Origin: Bacteroides sp. | GTDB taxonomy: Bacteria; Bacteroidota; Bacteroidia; Bacteroidales; Muribaculaceae | Assembly: GCA_014802425.1 (NCBI GenBank) | Contig: JAAVCH010000013.1 | Coordinates: 33,814-97,813 of the forward strand | Length of the DNA: 64,000 nt | Reading direction: 5' to 3' | Shown: one piece after another, positions 10,024 to 20,308 of the stretch | How positions within the stretch are numbered: the stretch's first letter is position 1 | Layout: every line of letters begins with the position of its first letter | Position numbers and translations under genes: made by a program | Notes under the pieces: model-generated | Told to the model about the DNA's origin: nothing | Seen by the model: only the letters and a program-made list of their open reading frames with translations | The model's database searches: none

Positions 10024-11184
10024 ATGAAAATCCTGTTCGTTTTCCACATATCCTCCATGATGGGAGGAGCCAATATCTCCGGACTGAATCTGGTGCGCGG
10101 GCTGAGGTCGTACGGTCACGATGTGACTGTGCTTTGCCCGGGGCCAGGCCACCTCCACGATACCCTCATGACTGAAGGTTTCGAGGTGATTGTGGAGCGC
10201 TTTTTCATGGCATGGCCTCATCTCGACAACAACCTTTCCTCCTACATGAAGTTTTTCCCGAAGGCCCTGCGCAACAGCATCCACAACCGTAAAGCCCTTA
10301 AGGAAGTGCTGCCGAGGCTACGCGCCATCAATCCCGACATCGTACACTCCAACACCGGCGTGATGGATTTCGGACTGAAGATAGCCAAAGCGCTCGGGAA
10401 GCCCCATATCACGCATTTCCGCGAATTCGGCTACCGCGACACCGGATCGATGATGTGGCATTCCTCGGCGTTCCGCAAATATCCGCGCCAGTGGAACATT
10501 GCAATCACACGCGAGACCGCCGACTTCCACCGCCTCCCCGCATCGCGCACCGACATAATCTACAATCCGGTCTACAGCCTGCATGAGCGACGCGAGCTCT
10601 CCGCCGCTCCGGGCGAATATATCCTTTATGTCGGCGGCCTGTACCCCTCGAAGGGGCTCGAGGACCTTATCGAGGCCTACGCCGCGCTGCCGCCCGACCT
10701 CCGGACCTCACATTCCCTCAAGATAGCCGGCACGACTTTCGACCATGTCTATGAGGCGTCGCTCCGGCAGAAATGCGAGTCGCTGCGCATAGCCGGCTCA
10801 GTGGAATGGCTCGGACACCGAGACGATGTCTCCCTACTGATGTCGGGCGCGATGGTCACCGTCATCCCAAGCCATAACGAGGCTTTCGGGCGCACCATGG
10901 CGGAAGCTATGTTCAACAACTGCCTCGTGATCGCACGCGACGCCCACGGACTCCACGAGCAGTTCGAAATCGGCATACAGCGCACGGGGCATGAGATAGG
11001 CCTCAGGTTTACCGATGTCCCATCCCTCACCCTACGCCTTACGGAAGCCCTCACCAATCCACGCGGACATTACCGGCAGATGGTCGATGACGCCCGCGCC
11101 ACGGTGGAGCAGGAATACTCCACCGAGGGCAACATCGCCTCCGTCGACCGGCTCTACAAGACCATCGCCTCATCAGAAAAGTGA
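10024..11184 (+). CDS. Glycosyltransferase family 4
   Basis: GGANISGLNLVRGL..., GGLYPSKGLEDLI, PSHNEAFGRTMAEAM. Confidence 0.88.
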   Translation: MKILFVFHISSMMGGANISGLNLVRGLRSYGHDVTVLCPGPGHLHDTLMTEGFEVIVERFFMAWPHLDNNLSSYMKFFPKALRNSIHNRKALKEVLPRLRAINPDIVHSNTGVMDFGLKIAKALGKPHITHFREFGYRDTGSMMWHSSAFRKYPRQWNIAITRETADFHRLPASRTDIIYNPVYSLHERRELSAAPGEYILYVGGLYPSKGLEDLIEAYAALPPDLRTSHSLKIAGTTFDHVYEASLRQKCESLRIAGSVEWLGHRDDVSLLMSGAMVTVIPSHNEAFGRTMAEAMFNNCLVIARDAHGLHEQFEIGIQRTGHEIGLRFTDVPSLTLRLTEALTNPRGHYRQMVDDARATVEQEYSTEGNIASVDRLYKTIASSEK

Positions 11185-11234
11185 TGCCTATTCCCTGCTC
11201 CACCCAATCCGACACAAGCCTTAAGCACGTCATG

Positions 11235-12191
11235 AACACTGATCCACTGGTGGCCATAGTAATCCCTGCCTATAAACCGGATTTCCTCAGGTCTACGCTT
11301 GAATCCATAGCCGCCCAGACCGACCGGCGCTTCCACGTGTTTATAGGCGACGACGCAAGTCCGCACGACATCGCCTCCATAGCCGCCGAATTCGAAGGGA
11401 GGCTCCCGCTGACCTACCACCGCTTTGCCGACAACCTCGGAAGCACCGACCTTGTCGGCCAGTGGCACCGCTGCATCGGCCTCACGGGCGACATCCCTTA
11501 CATCTGGCTTTTCAGCGACGATGACGTAATGGGATCCGAATGCATACGCGATTTCCTCAGCCTTCCGAAAAGGGTGCGCGACGAGTCGGTGCTGCGCTTC
11601 TCCCTCCGCATCATCGATGCCGAAGGGCGTCACATCGAGGATGCCCCCTCCTACCCCTTGCGCGTCACCCCCGCCGAGTATCTCAAGGGTAAGCTTGAAG
11701 GAGGCCTGACAAGCTATGTCGTGGAGTTTATCTTCCCCCGCAGGGTCTACGACGCTGTCGGAGGATTCGAGAATTTCGACCTGGCGTGGGGCTCCGATTT
11801 CATGACCTGGATCAAGATGGCCAATGCCACGGCAAACGGAATAATCACCATCGGAGGCCCGGAGACATTCGTGGCATGGCGCCGGAGCGACCTCAACATA
11901 TCACCCGATGTAAGCCACCCGGTCGTGGTGCGCAAGTGCCGCGCCCTAATCGAGAACGCCGTGTTCCTGCAGCGCTTCATGAAGAATCACCCCGAGGAGT
12001 TCCGCTCCATAGGCGGGGCGCGGTTCCGCTGGGTCCGGTTCCCGCTCGGCGAACTGGTGCGCCGCCGCCGGATTCTCGGATATAAGGATATCTTACGTCT
12101 CTCAAAGGAATATTCACAAAAAGTAGGTTACCCGTTTATATCATTTCCCATAGGTTTTAGCGTTACTATCTTAAAGCGCCTTGGAAAATGA
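11235..12191 (+). CDS. Glycosyltransferase family 2
   Basis: VAIVIPAYKPDFLRSTLESIAAQT...FIGDDASP, FSDDDV; alternative GTG start at 11181. Confidence 0.88.
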   Translation, partial: NTDPLVAIVIPAYKPDFLRSTLESIAAQTDRRFHVFIGDDASPHDIASIAAEFEGRLPLTYHRFADNLGSTDLVGQWHRCIGLTGDIPYIWLFSDDDVMGSECIRDFLSLPKRVRDESVLRFSLRIIDAEGRHIEDAPSYPLRVTPAEYLKGKLEGGLTSYVVEFIFPRRVYDAVGGFENFDLAWGSDFMTWIKMANATANGIITIGGPETFVAWRRSDLNISPDVSHPVVVRKCRALIENAVFLQRFMKNHPEEFRSIGGARFRWVRFPLGELVRRRRILGYKDILRLSKEYSQKVGYPFISFPIGFSVTILKRLGK

Positions 12192-13300
12192 AAGAAAAGA
12201 CACGCATCTGCTGGATCACGGCTTCTTATTTTCTTGACGTGGATCTGCCTGTTGTCCCTTCGCTTATGGATGATTTCATAATCGACTGGACTGTCATCAC
12301 CACTCCCGGCCAGCTGCGGTCGGACTCTGACTATATACGCTCGCAGACCGGCCGGAACGTGAATGTGGTCACCGCCCCGGCACGCTTCTACTCCCCCGCG
12401 CTTTTCACCTTCTTCAGGAGCCTCGTGCGCCGCATCGCCGAGGCGCGCTACGACCTTTATTACCTCGACATCAGCGACCTGCTGTTTCTCTTTCCGCTGG
12501 TGAAGAAATACCTTCCCGCCGACAGAGTCATCGTGGCCACCCATAACGTAAGCGTCCCCAAAGGGGCCCGCCTCGCTCCGCTTGCCAAGATGACGATGCG
12601 ATACATCCTCTCCCGGTTCCGGCATTTCCAGGTATTCTCCAAGTCGCAGCTGGAGGTGCTGAAATCACGCCGGCCGGATGCCGATGTGTTCTATTGCCCG
12701 CTGATGCTTAAGGACTACGGCCCGCTCCCCGCAGACGTGAAAAAGGAGCCGGGCATACGCACATTTCTTTTCTTCGGCAAGATCATACGCTACAAGCGTC
12801 TCGACATACTGCTCCGCGCCGTCAACCTGCTGGCCGACCGTGGCGTGGGCGGCTTCCGCGTGGAAATCTGCGGCTACTGCGGCGCCCACACCTGGCAAAA
12901 GGAATATCAGCCGCTCATCGAGCACCCTGACCTCGTGAGCACCGACATCCGCCGCATCCCCAACGAGGAGGTGGCCCGCTGCTTCGCGAAAAGCGATTTT
13001 TTCGTGATGCCCTATCAGGACATAGCCCAGAGCGGCGCACTGACCGTGGCGCTCAATTACAATCTCCCCGTCATAGCGAGCGATCTTCCGGCATTCAAGG
13101 AATTCCTTACTCCCGGCGTCGACTCCATGTTCTTCGCCTCGGGCGACGCCGCAGCCCTCGCCGACGCGATGCAGAAAGCCATCGAGATGCCTGCCGGCGA
13201 ATACATGGCCATGGAGCGTTCCCTGGCCGATATGGTCAGCGACCGCCTCTCCCACGTGGCCATCATATCCTCCTACCGCAATTATCTCAATTCGCTCTGA
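12188..13300 (+). CDS. Glycosyltransferase family 4/1
   Basis: FFGKIIRYKRLDILLRAV, MPYQDIAQSGALTVALNYNLPVIASDL; 4-nt overlap with upstream gene. Confidence 0.85.
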   Translation: MKEKTRICWITASYFLDVDLPVVPSLMDDFIIDWTVITTPGQLRSDSDYIRSQTGRNVNVVTAPARFYSPALFTFFRSLVRRIAEARYDLYYLDISDLLFLFPLVKKYLPADRVIVATHNVSVPKGARLAPLAKMTMRYILSRFRHFQVFSKSQLEVLKSRRPDADVFYCPLMLKDYGPLPADVKKEPGIRTFLFFGKIIRYKRLDILLRAVNLLADRGVGGFRVEICGYCGAHTWQKEYQPLIEHPDLVSTDIRRIPNEEVARCFAKSDFFVMPYQDIAQSGALTVALNYNLPVIASDLPAFKEFLTPGVDSMFFASGDAAALADAMQKAIEMPAGEYMAMERSLADMVSDRLSHVAIISSYRNYLNSL

Positions 13301-13301
13301 C

Positions 13302-14567
13302 ATGCCGTTGCCCGTACTTGCCTCCGATAAGACCTGCACCGGATGTCTGGCATGCTCCAACGTATGCCCGGCGGCGGCCATTGTCGCCGCTCCGCGCGCC
13401 GACGGACACACGGGCATCTCCGTCGATGCCGACAGATGCATCCGCTGCGGGCGCTGCGAGAGGGCGTGCCCGGTCGTGAACGGCAGGCCCTACGGCCGTC
13501 AGGAGGCTCCTGGCGCCGCCCTTGCCGCCTGGGCCAATGATGACGCCGTGCGGCGCCGGGGCGCCACCGCCGGAATATTCGGCGCGCTCGCCTCGCAATT
13601 CCTCCGCGAAGCCGGCGGCTTCGTGGCAGGCGCCGTAATGGATGGGCTGCGATGCCGCTACATACTGACTTCCGACCTCAACGACCTCCCGCGGCTGCAG
13701 GGCTCCAAATACATGGCCTCCGATCCGGGCGACATCTACCGCCGGGTGCTTTCCGCGCTCAAGGAGGGAGGCCGGGTACTGTTCTGCGGGGTGCCCTGCC
13801 ATGTGGCGGGGCTTCTCAACGTAATCCCTCCGCGCCTGCAGGAGCGTCTTTTCACCGTCGACCTCATATGCGGCGGGGTGTCGTCGCCGCTGCTTGTCGA
13901 CCGGTTCGCCGAGGCACATCCCGACATGACGGGGATAAGGAGTTTCCGCGACAAGGAGGAGGGCTGGAATCCGCGAGGCTACCGCTACAGGCTTCAGTAC
14001 ATCGGTGCGGACGGAAGCGTCATCCGTATGAATCCCGCAGTGAAGAATCTCGTCACCGACGGATTCGCCTGCGAGCTTACCGACCGGCATAGCTGCTACC
14101 GCTGCCGGATGGCCTTCCCGTCGCGGAATTCCGACCTCACCATAGGTGACCTTTGGGGCGACCGGAGGTTTACCGCCCAGCACCGTAAGGGGGTCAGCCT
14201 GGTCCTTGTCCACTCCCCGAAAGGGGAAGTCCTTCTGACAGAGGCGGCCATCGAGACCGCCCCCGTCGACCCCCGCGAGGCCCTGGCCGGCAATTCCCGC
14301 ATCTTCAACGGCGACTCCGCCAAACGCTTTTTCCCGGAGCGGATCTTCTTCCCGCGCCTTGTGCGCAGGCTCTCTTTCTCCGCGCTCGAACGCGTCTATG
14401 CCGGCCGGCGCGACGGCGCCTCGCCGCTGTGGCTCCCGTTCTGGGCATGGAGGCTCATATCGTTCCGGCTCGCCGGGATGCTCCGCAAGGCAACGGACCG
14501 TCGACTGATTTCCCGGATTTTCACGGAAAGGCACACTTCATCTTTAAATGACACATCGGAAAAATGA
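13302..14567 (+). CDS. Coenzyme F420 hydrogenase/dehydrogenase beta-subunit-like protein with 2x[4Fe-4S] ferredoxin motif
   Basis: CTGCLACSNVCP / CIRCGRCERACPV; FCGVPCHVAGL; CYRCRMAFPSRNSDLTIGDLWG. Confidence 0.85.
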   Translation: MPLPVLASDKTCTGCLACSNVCPAAAIVAAPRADGHTGISVDADRCIRCGRCERACPVVNGRPYGRQEAPGAALAAWANDDAVRRRGATAGIFGALASQFLREAGGFVAGAVMDGLRCRYILTSDLNDLPRLQGSKYMASDPGDIYRRVLSALKEGGRVLFCGVPCHVAGLLNVIPPRLQERLFTVDLICGGVSSPLLVDRFAEAHPDMTGIRSFRDKEEGWNPRGYRYRLQYIGADGSVIRMNPAVKNLVTDGFACELTDRHSCYRCRMAFPSRNSDLTIGDLWGDRRFTAQHRKGVSLVLVHSPKGEVLLTEAAIETAPVDPREALAGNSRIFNGDSAKRFFPERIFFPRLVRRLSFSALERVYAGRRDGASPLWLPFWAWRLISFRLAGMLRKATDRRLISRIFTERHTSSLNDTSEK

Positions 14568-15610
14568 ACGTCGGAATACTCACATATCACTGGGAAGACA
14601 ATTACGGAGCCACCCTTCAGGCCTACGCCACGTATAAGGCCGTCGCCTCGCTCGGACATAATCCGGTCTTCATCGACCTTCGGCTCCCCTACAGCCCGGG
14701 ACTCATCGGCCGCATCGTTTTCGGCCTGAAGCACAAGCGGTTCGATGATTTCCGGAAGCGGTTCTTCCGCCACCTCACCCCCGTCACCTACCGCGACGTA
14801 GACTCCCTGCGCAGGAATCCCCCTGCGCTCGACGTCTATCTCACCGGGAGCGACCAGACCTGGAATCCCCTCATAGCCAAAGACCTTCTTCCGGCGTTTT
14901 TCCTGACCTTCGGCGACACGGACGTACGCCGCGTGACCTACGCCACGAGCATCGGCCTCAACGAATGGTCGGGTTCGCCGGCCATTTCCGACGATGAAAT
15001 CCGCACCGCCCTCGACTCTTTCAGCCATATCAACCTGCGCGAGGACTCGGCCATCGAGATATGCCGCGCCAGATTCGGCCATGAGGCGCGCCAGGTGGTA
15101 GACCCCGTGCTTCTTTTCAGCGACTATCCCGAGCTGGTGCCCGACCGCGCGGAGTCAGGCGAAGTAGTGGTCTATAAGCTTATCGACGACAGTGAGTTCT
15201 ACCGCCTCGCGCTTGCGACGGCACACCATATCGGAGCTCCCATACGCTCCATCGGCAGCGTGCGCCGCCCGAAAGGGTTCCGCGCCGGCTATCCGGAGCG
15301 CGTGGAGAAATGGGTGGAGCGCATCGCCACCGCCCGGCTCGTGCTTACGGATTCCTTCCACGGCACGGTGTTCAGCCTGCTCTACCACCGCCCGTTTGTG
15401 GTGTATGTCGGCGATCCGGCGCGTGTGACCCGCATACGGTCGCTTCTTGAGCAACTTGGCCTCACCGACCGCATCCTCTCCCATCACTCCTCGGTGGCCG
15501 ACATGAAGCGCCTCGCCATGACCCCCATAGACTGGGACCACGTCGATTCGACACTCGCCTCCCTGAGAAAGGATTCCTTCGACTCCCTCTCCCGCTCCCT
15601 CACCCCCTGA
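14564..15610 (+). CDS. Polysaccharide pyruvyl transferase family protein
   Basis: YHWEDNYGATLQAYATYKAV, GSDQTWNP, TDSFHGTVFSLLYHRPFV; 4-nt overlap with upstream gene. Confidence 0.88.
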   Translation: MNVGILTYHWEDNYGATLQAYATYKAVASLGHNPVFIDLRLPYSPGLIGRIVFGLKHKRFDDFRKRFFRHLTPVTYRDVDSLRRNPPALDVYLTGSDQTWNPLIAKDLLPAFFLTFGDTDVRRVTYATSIGLNEWSGSPAISDDEIRTALDSFSHINLREDSAIEICRARFGHEARQVVDPVLLFSDYPELVPDRAESGEVVVYKLIDDSEFYRLALATAHHIGAPIRSIGSVRRPKGFRAGYPERVEKWVERIATARLVLTDSFHGTVFSLLYHRPFVVYVGDPARVTRIRSLLEQLGLTDRILSHHSSVADMKRLAMTPIDWDHVDSTLASLRKDSFDSLSRSLTP

Positions 15611-15632
15611 ACCTGAAAAACCTTATCCCACG

Positions 15633-16376
15633 ATGGATATCCGCGCATTCGTTGACAACATCACCACCACATCAGCCGGCTTCCCCGACCGCACTTTCTC
15701 AGAAAAAGGGAAGGCATACACCTGCGTCAATCCCTATTCCTATCATATCGTGAGACGGAATCCGGAGGTGTTCGCACGTATGGACGGCCTGTTTGTCGAC
15801 GGGATGCTGATGTGCCGGTTCATCAACCTTCTCTGGAAACGCCGCATCCCGCGCCTGAGCTTCGACATGGCCGGCATGGCGGTGGATCTCTTCAACCGCC
15901 TCAACTCCCCCGGCTGCGCCGAATCCCTATATCTGATAGGCGCACGCAGCGGGCAGCTCGAACTCACCGTCGGCCAGATCCGCGGCACTTACCCCGGCAT
16001 CGACATCGCCGGGTACCGTAACGGCTATTTTTCCGACGCCGAAGAGCGCCGGGAGGCGATACGCTCCATCGTCAGCCTTAATCCGGATTTCGTACTGGTG
16101 GGCATGGGGTCTCCTCTGCAGGAGCGTTTCGCGGCCGACCTGCGCGACGCAGGTTTCAAGGGGATTGTCTTCACCTGCGGAGGATTCCTGCATCAGACTT
16201 CAAGACGCATCAATTACTATCCCGAATGGGTCAACCGCTTCAATCTACGGGCCTTCTACCGACTGTACAGGGAGAAGGGTCTTTTCAAGCGCCTTTACAA
16301 CGTGCTTCTGGAATTTCCGGTGCTATTTACGCTTGATACGTTCAAGGCCCGGAAGGCGGCTCGCCACGGCTCGTAG
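15633..16376 (+). CDS. WecG/TagA/CpsF family glycosyltransferase
   Basis: FVDGMLMCRF, VLVGMGSPLQERFAADLRDAGF, GGFLHQTSRR. Confidence 0.87.
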   Translation: MDIRAFVDNITTTSAGFPDRTFSEKGKAYTCVNPYSYHIVRRNPEVFARMDGLFVDGMLMCRFINLLWKRRIPRLSFDMAGMAVDLFNRLNSPGCAESLYLIGARSGQLELTVGQIRGTYPGIDIAGYRNGYFSDAEERREAIRSIVSLNPDFVLVGMGSPLQERFAADLRDAGFKGIVFTCGGFLHQTSRRINYYPEWVNRFNLRAFYRLYREKGLFKRLYNVLLEFPVLFTLDTFKARKAARHGS

Positions 16377-17873
16377 CACAAAGCCACGGTCGTCGCCGTC
16401 AAGTCCGATCCACCATATCACCGCCAATGCCGTCACGAATCCCGTGCCGACCCTGAGCATCCCCCCTACGGAGCCTTCCGGGAAAATCCCCGTGCCGAAT
16501 ATTTCGTAGACCGCAGCCAGCACCCCCGATACCCTCAGGGCCGGAAAGGCCACCTGACTCCAGTATGCCCCGAGACTGAGGCCGATCTCCTTACGGGCTA
16601 TGAGCACACGCAGGCCAAGCACGAGGATAAAGAGCACTATGAGCGTCACGAGAGTGCTTGTGGGTCCTCCCCCGAGCCAAAGCACCAGGGCGGCTATCGG
16701 GATATACATGAGGGTGCATACACCCACTTTCACCTGATAGTCGCGTATCCGGCCCGTGGCGCGTATCATCTGCGTGATGGGGGGCTCAAGGCTCACGATC
16801 AGGGCGTAGACGAGAAGCAATTGGGAGAATACGGTCATCGTGGGATTGACCTGGTCGGCTCCGAGCCACACCGACAGCACCTCTTTCATGCCGCATATCA
16901 GCGGAAAGCCGAGCGCCACGAGAAGGAAGAACGAGAATTTCGAGCTTTTGAGTCCGAGCTGCATCATGCGCTCCACATCGCCCGCGGCATACGACTTCAC
17001 TATCTGGGGCGAGACGGCCATGAAGAAGTTGATGGAGAAGTTTATGACGGTGGAATAGACCTTGTCGGCTATGGCCTTGGCTGTGTTGACGAGGGGGCCG
17101 AAAAACATGTTGAGCAGGATGCCCTGACCCTGCACCACGAGCATCCCCGATATGGAGCCGAAGAGGTTCCAGCCGGCATACGAGCCTATTTCGCGGGCCA
17201 GAGCGCGGTCGGTGACGAAGCTTACCTTGCAGAATGGGAATCTGCGCCTGCAGTAGATCACGTAGATGCTCCACATTATCCATCCCTGTACGGCCAGCAG
17301 CGCGCCGTACCACACCAGGCGTCCGTGGGGCAGCGCCAGCAGGATGAACACCACCCCGAGACGCATCACCCCTTCGGCGATGCTGAAGTAGGCGTAGACG
17401 CCCATCTTTTCGTTGGCCACTATCTGGGCGTTGTAGGGCACCGTCATGACCGACGCCACGAATGTGAGTATAGTGAACTGGTACACTTCTTTTGCGGCCT
17501 CAAGCCGGGACGGGGGGATGACGAGAATGTCGTTGAGGAACCAGGGCCCCACGGCCTCGGCTATGATTATGACGGCCACCGAGATGAGCACGAAGCCCCA
17601 CAGCAGCAGGCTGAACGCCCGGCTGTAGGCCCTGTAGTCGTTGCGCCCCAGATGATAGGCGAGAAACCTCTGCACGGCCGACGACATGGTGGCCATCAGG
17701 AAGTTGAGCGACGCCACGATGTTGGCCACGACATTGTAGATGCCGTAGTCCATCGCGCCGAGCGCCTCCAGGGTGACCCTGACCGTGTAGAGGCTGATCA
17801 GGATCAGCAGGATCATGCGCACATAGAGCATCGCCGTGTTCCGGGCGATACGGGCGTTAGCGGAGGAGGCCAT
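16323..17873 (-). CDS. Oligosaccharide flippase (Wzx/MATE-like)
   Basis: Start set at MASSANARIARNTAMLYVRM; multiple TM; LGAMDYGIYNVVANIVASLNFLMATMSSAVQRFL. Confidence 0.83.
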   Translation of the reverse strand: MASSANARIARNTAMLYVRMILLILISLYTVRVTLEALGAMDYGIYNVVANIVASLNFLMATMSSAVQRFLAYHLGRNDYRAYSRAFSLLLWGFVLISVAVIIIAEAVGPWFLNDILVIPPSRLEAAKEVYQFTILTFVASVMTVPYNAQIVANEKMGVYAYFSIAEGVMRLGVVFILLALPHGRLVWYGALLAVQGWIMWSIYVIYCRRRFPFCKVSFVTDRALAREIGSYAGWNLFGSISGMLVVQGQGILLNMFFGPLVNTAKAIADKVYSTVINFSINFFMAVSPQIVKSYAAGDVERMMQLGLKSSKFSFFLLVALGFPLICGMKEVLSVWLGADQVNPTMTVFSQLLLVYALIVSLEPPITQMIRATGRIRDYQVKVGVCTLMYIPIAALVLWLGGGPTSTLVTLIVLFILVLGLRVLIARKEIGLSLGAYWSQVAFPALRVSGVLAAVYEIFGTGIFPEGSVGGMLRVGTGFVTALAVIWWIGLDGDDRGFVLRAVASRLPGLERIKRK

Positions 17874-18918
17874 GGAGCGTGCGCGCCATCGTGTGGCGGG
17901 AGTCGTCGTTGTCGTAATGCCAGTAGAACGCTCCGGCCAGTCCGTGGTCACGTATGTAGCCGGCCTTGTACCCAAGGGAGCGTTCGTTGTCGAAGGATGC
18001 GGTCATGTTGCCGTCCGCGTCGGTGAAGTAAGGAGCTTTCGCCTCGTCGTCCCAGACTTCGGTGCGCCCGGGAAGATAACGGTCGAATCGGTCGCGGTCC
18101 ACTTCCATGCCGTCGGCCTTGCGGGCGTAGAACGGTATGCCCAGCAGTATCTTCCCGGCGGGCACTCCCGCCGAGATGTGCTTGCGCACGCTTTTGTCGA
18201 CCGACCAGTCGCCGCAGGCCTCGCTCGAATAGAGGTTGCTCTGGTGCTTGGGCGGCAGCCCGAGGTTGTAGCCCGACACCATCACGTAGTCCACATAGGG
18301 CAGCATGCCGGCTATGTCGACGTAGGCCGCGCCGTTGTTGGAGTAAAACGACAGCTCGGCATTCTTGCCGAGCGTCTTGCGCAGCTGTTCCATCACCTTT
18401 ACGTAGTTTTCGGCATCGTCAGGCGCGGCGGTATGCCCTCCGCGGGTAGTGGTGGGAAATTCCCAGTCGAGGGTGATTCCCGCAAGGCCGTACCGCTTCA
18501 TGAGCGCCTTGCATTCGCTGGCGAAGGTCTTGCGCTTTTTTGATGAGGCGGCCATTTCGCTGAATCCCTCCTCCGGGCCTTCGCCGATGCAGAGCACTAT
18601 TTTGAGCGCGGGGTTCTTGGCGCGCAGGGCGAGTATCTTTTCGAAGCGCTCGGGGTTGCGCACGGTTATGTGGCCGTCGGTGTCGGTGAATATCCCGAAG
18701 GCGTAATAGAGATGGGTCATGAGCGAGGGATCGGGGATGGTGTCGCGCGTATAGCGCACGAATGCGCCCACGATTTTGTCGTTGCCTGCGGCCCGGGTGC
18801 CGTCGGAGGTCCGCACCACGTCGCCCGACGCGCTCAGGGCGAATCCGGCTATTACGGCAAGTCCCAGGATGCACGCCGCAAGATGGCCGGCGTTCAGGAA
18901 TCGTTTCAGGTATCTCAT
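17857..18918 (-). CDS. Glycoside hydrolase family 18 protein (secreted)
   Basis: N-terminal TM/signal; YGLAGITLDWEFP, YVDYVMVSGYNLG, GIPFYAR, GLAGAFYWHYDND. Confidence 0.82.
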   Translation of the reverse strand: MRYLKRFLNAGHLAACILGLAVIAGFALSASGDVVRTSDGTRAAGNDKIVGAFVRYTRDTIPDPSLMTHLYYAFGIFTDTDGHITVRNPERFEKILALRAKNPALKIVLCIGEGPEEGFSEMAASSKKRKTFASECKALMKRYGLAGITLDWEFPTTTRGGHTAAPDDAENYVKVMEQLRKTLGKNAELSFYSNNGAAYVDIAGMLPYVDYVMVSGYNLGLPPKHQSNLYSSEACGDWSVDKSVRKHISAGVPAGKILLGIPFYARKADGMEVDRDRFDRYLPGRTEVWDDEAKAPYFTDADGNMTASFDNERSLGYKAGYIRDHGLAGAFYWHYDNDDSRHTMARTLHGLLR

Positions 18919-19119
18919 AAGGCAGTCAGTCTTATTTTCTCAGGTATCTCGTCAGTGAGTCAGTCATTTTAGGGAGGCAGGGTCCTTGACAGAGCCGCAC
19001 GCCGGCTCTCCTCTCCTATTCACTATAACGCCGGGGGAACCTTACATATTGCCGGCCGGCATCCCCGATACAATTACTTTCCCGGTCTTCACGTTTAGAT
19101 AGTAAAAACGATAACCTAC

Positions 19120-20256
19120 ATGTCCTCCACCCCGTCAGTACCCGCTTCCGCTCCTTTGAGAGTCATTATGGTATGCACCGTCCCCACCGACCGCAGCGGC
19201 ATCCCCATGGTGATGTACAACCTTCTGCGCAATATGGACCTCAACGGAATGGACGTGACCTATGTGGCCATCAATGAGCCACCGGCTGAAATGCAGGCCA
19301 TGCTCGCCGGCCTCGGCGTGCGCCTGGCCGTAATCCCCCGCAAGCTTTCGAATCCGGGAGCCTACCTGCACGCGCTCTCGCAGATGGCCAAGGGGGCGGA
19401 TGTGGTCCATGTCCACGGCAACAGCGCCACCATGGCGCTCGACCTTTCGGCCGCGGCACTCGCGGGAGTCCGGGTGCGTCTGCCGCACTCCCACACCACT
19501 TCATGCCGGATGAAACTCATCCACGCCTTTTTCAAGCCTTTGTTCCACCGCCTTTCCACCGGACGCCTCGCATGCTCGCGCCCCGCAGGGGAATGGCTTT
19601 ACGGCGACCGCCCGTTCATCGTGGTGCGCAATGCGGTGGAGACATCCCGGTTCCGTTTCTCGCCCGATGCCCGAAAGGAAGTGCGCCGCCGCCTCGGCAT
19701 CGGGGAGCAATGCGTCATCGGCCATGTGGGGAGCCTTATCCCGGTGAAAAACCACGATTTTCTTCTCGATGTCTTCGAAGTGTTTCAGAAATCCAATCCG
19801 GATTCGCGCCTTCTCCTTGTAGGCGACGGAGAGCTTCTGCCCTCACTCCGCCGGAAGGCACATGACCTGAATATAGCCGACAAGGTGATATTCTGCGGAA
19901 GCGTGCCCGACCCCCAGGATTATCTCAGCGCCATGGACCTCGTCATAATGCCTTCGCTCTATGAAGGGCTGCCGCTGGCACTCGTGGAACAGCAGGCAAA
20001 TGCCCTTCCGATCCTGGCCTCCGACGTCATCACCCGCGAAGCCGACCTTACAGGCTCCATCCGCTATCTTCCCCTCTCCCTTCCCCCCTCCGGCTGGGCC
20101 GAGGCCGCCGCCGAGGCCCTCGCCGCCTCCCGGCACACGCCGGAAGGCTCCGAACGCAATATACGCGCCATCACCGAGGCCGGCTTCGACATCCGCCGCG
20201 TAGCCGCCGACCTCCGCGACTACTACTTCTCTCTGGCCGCCGCCGTCCGGCAGTAG
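19120..20256 (+). CDS. Glycosyltransferase family 4/1 (EpsF-like)
   Basis: GSLIPVKNHDFLLDVF, MPSLYEGLPLALVEQQANALPILASD. Confidence 0.88.
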   Translation: MSSTPSVPASAPLRVIMVCTVPTDRSGIPMVMYNLLRNMDLNGMDVTYVAINEPPAEMQAMLAGLGVRLAVIPRKLSNPGAYLHALSQMAKGADVVHVHGNSATMALDLSAAALAGVRVRLPHSHTTSCRMKLIHAFFKPLFHRLSTGRLACSRPAGEWLYGDRPFIVVRNAVETSRFRFSPDARKEVRRRLGIGEQCVIGHVGSLIPVKNHDFLLDVFEVFQKSNPDSRLLLVGDGELLPSLRRKAHDLNIADKVIFCGSVPDPQDYLSAMDLVIMPSLYEGLPLALVEQQANALPILASDVITREADLTGSIRYLPLSLPPSGWAEAAAEALAASRHTPEGSERNIRAITEAGFDIRRVAADLRDYYFSLAAAVRQ

Positions 20257-20308
20257 GCGCCCGCACGGTGACTCTCCCCCTACCGTAAATTCAGAACCGA
20301 CATATAAA

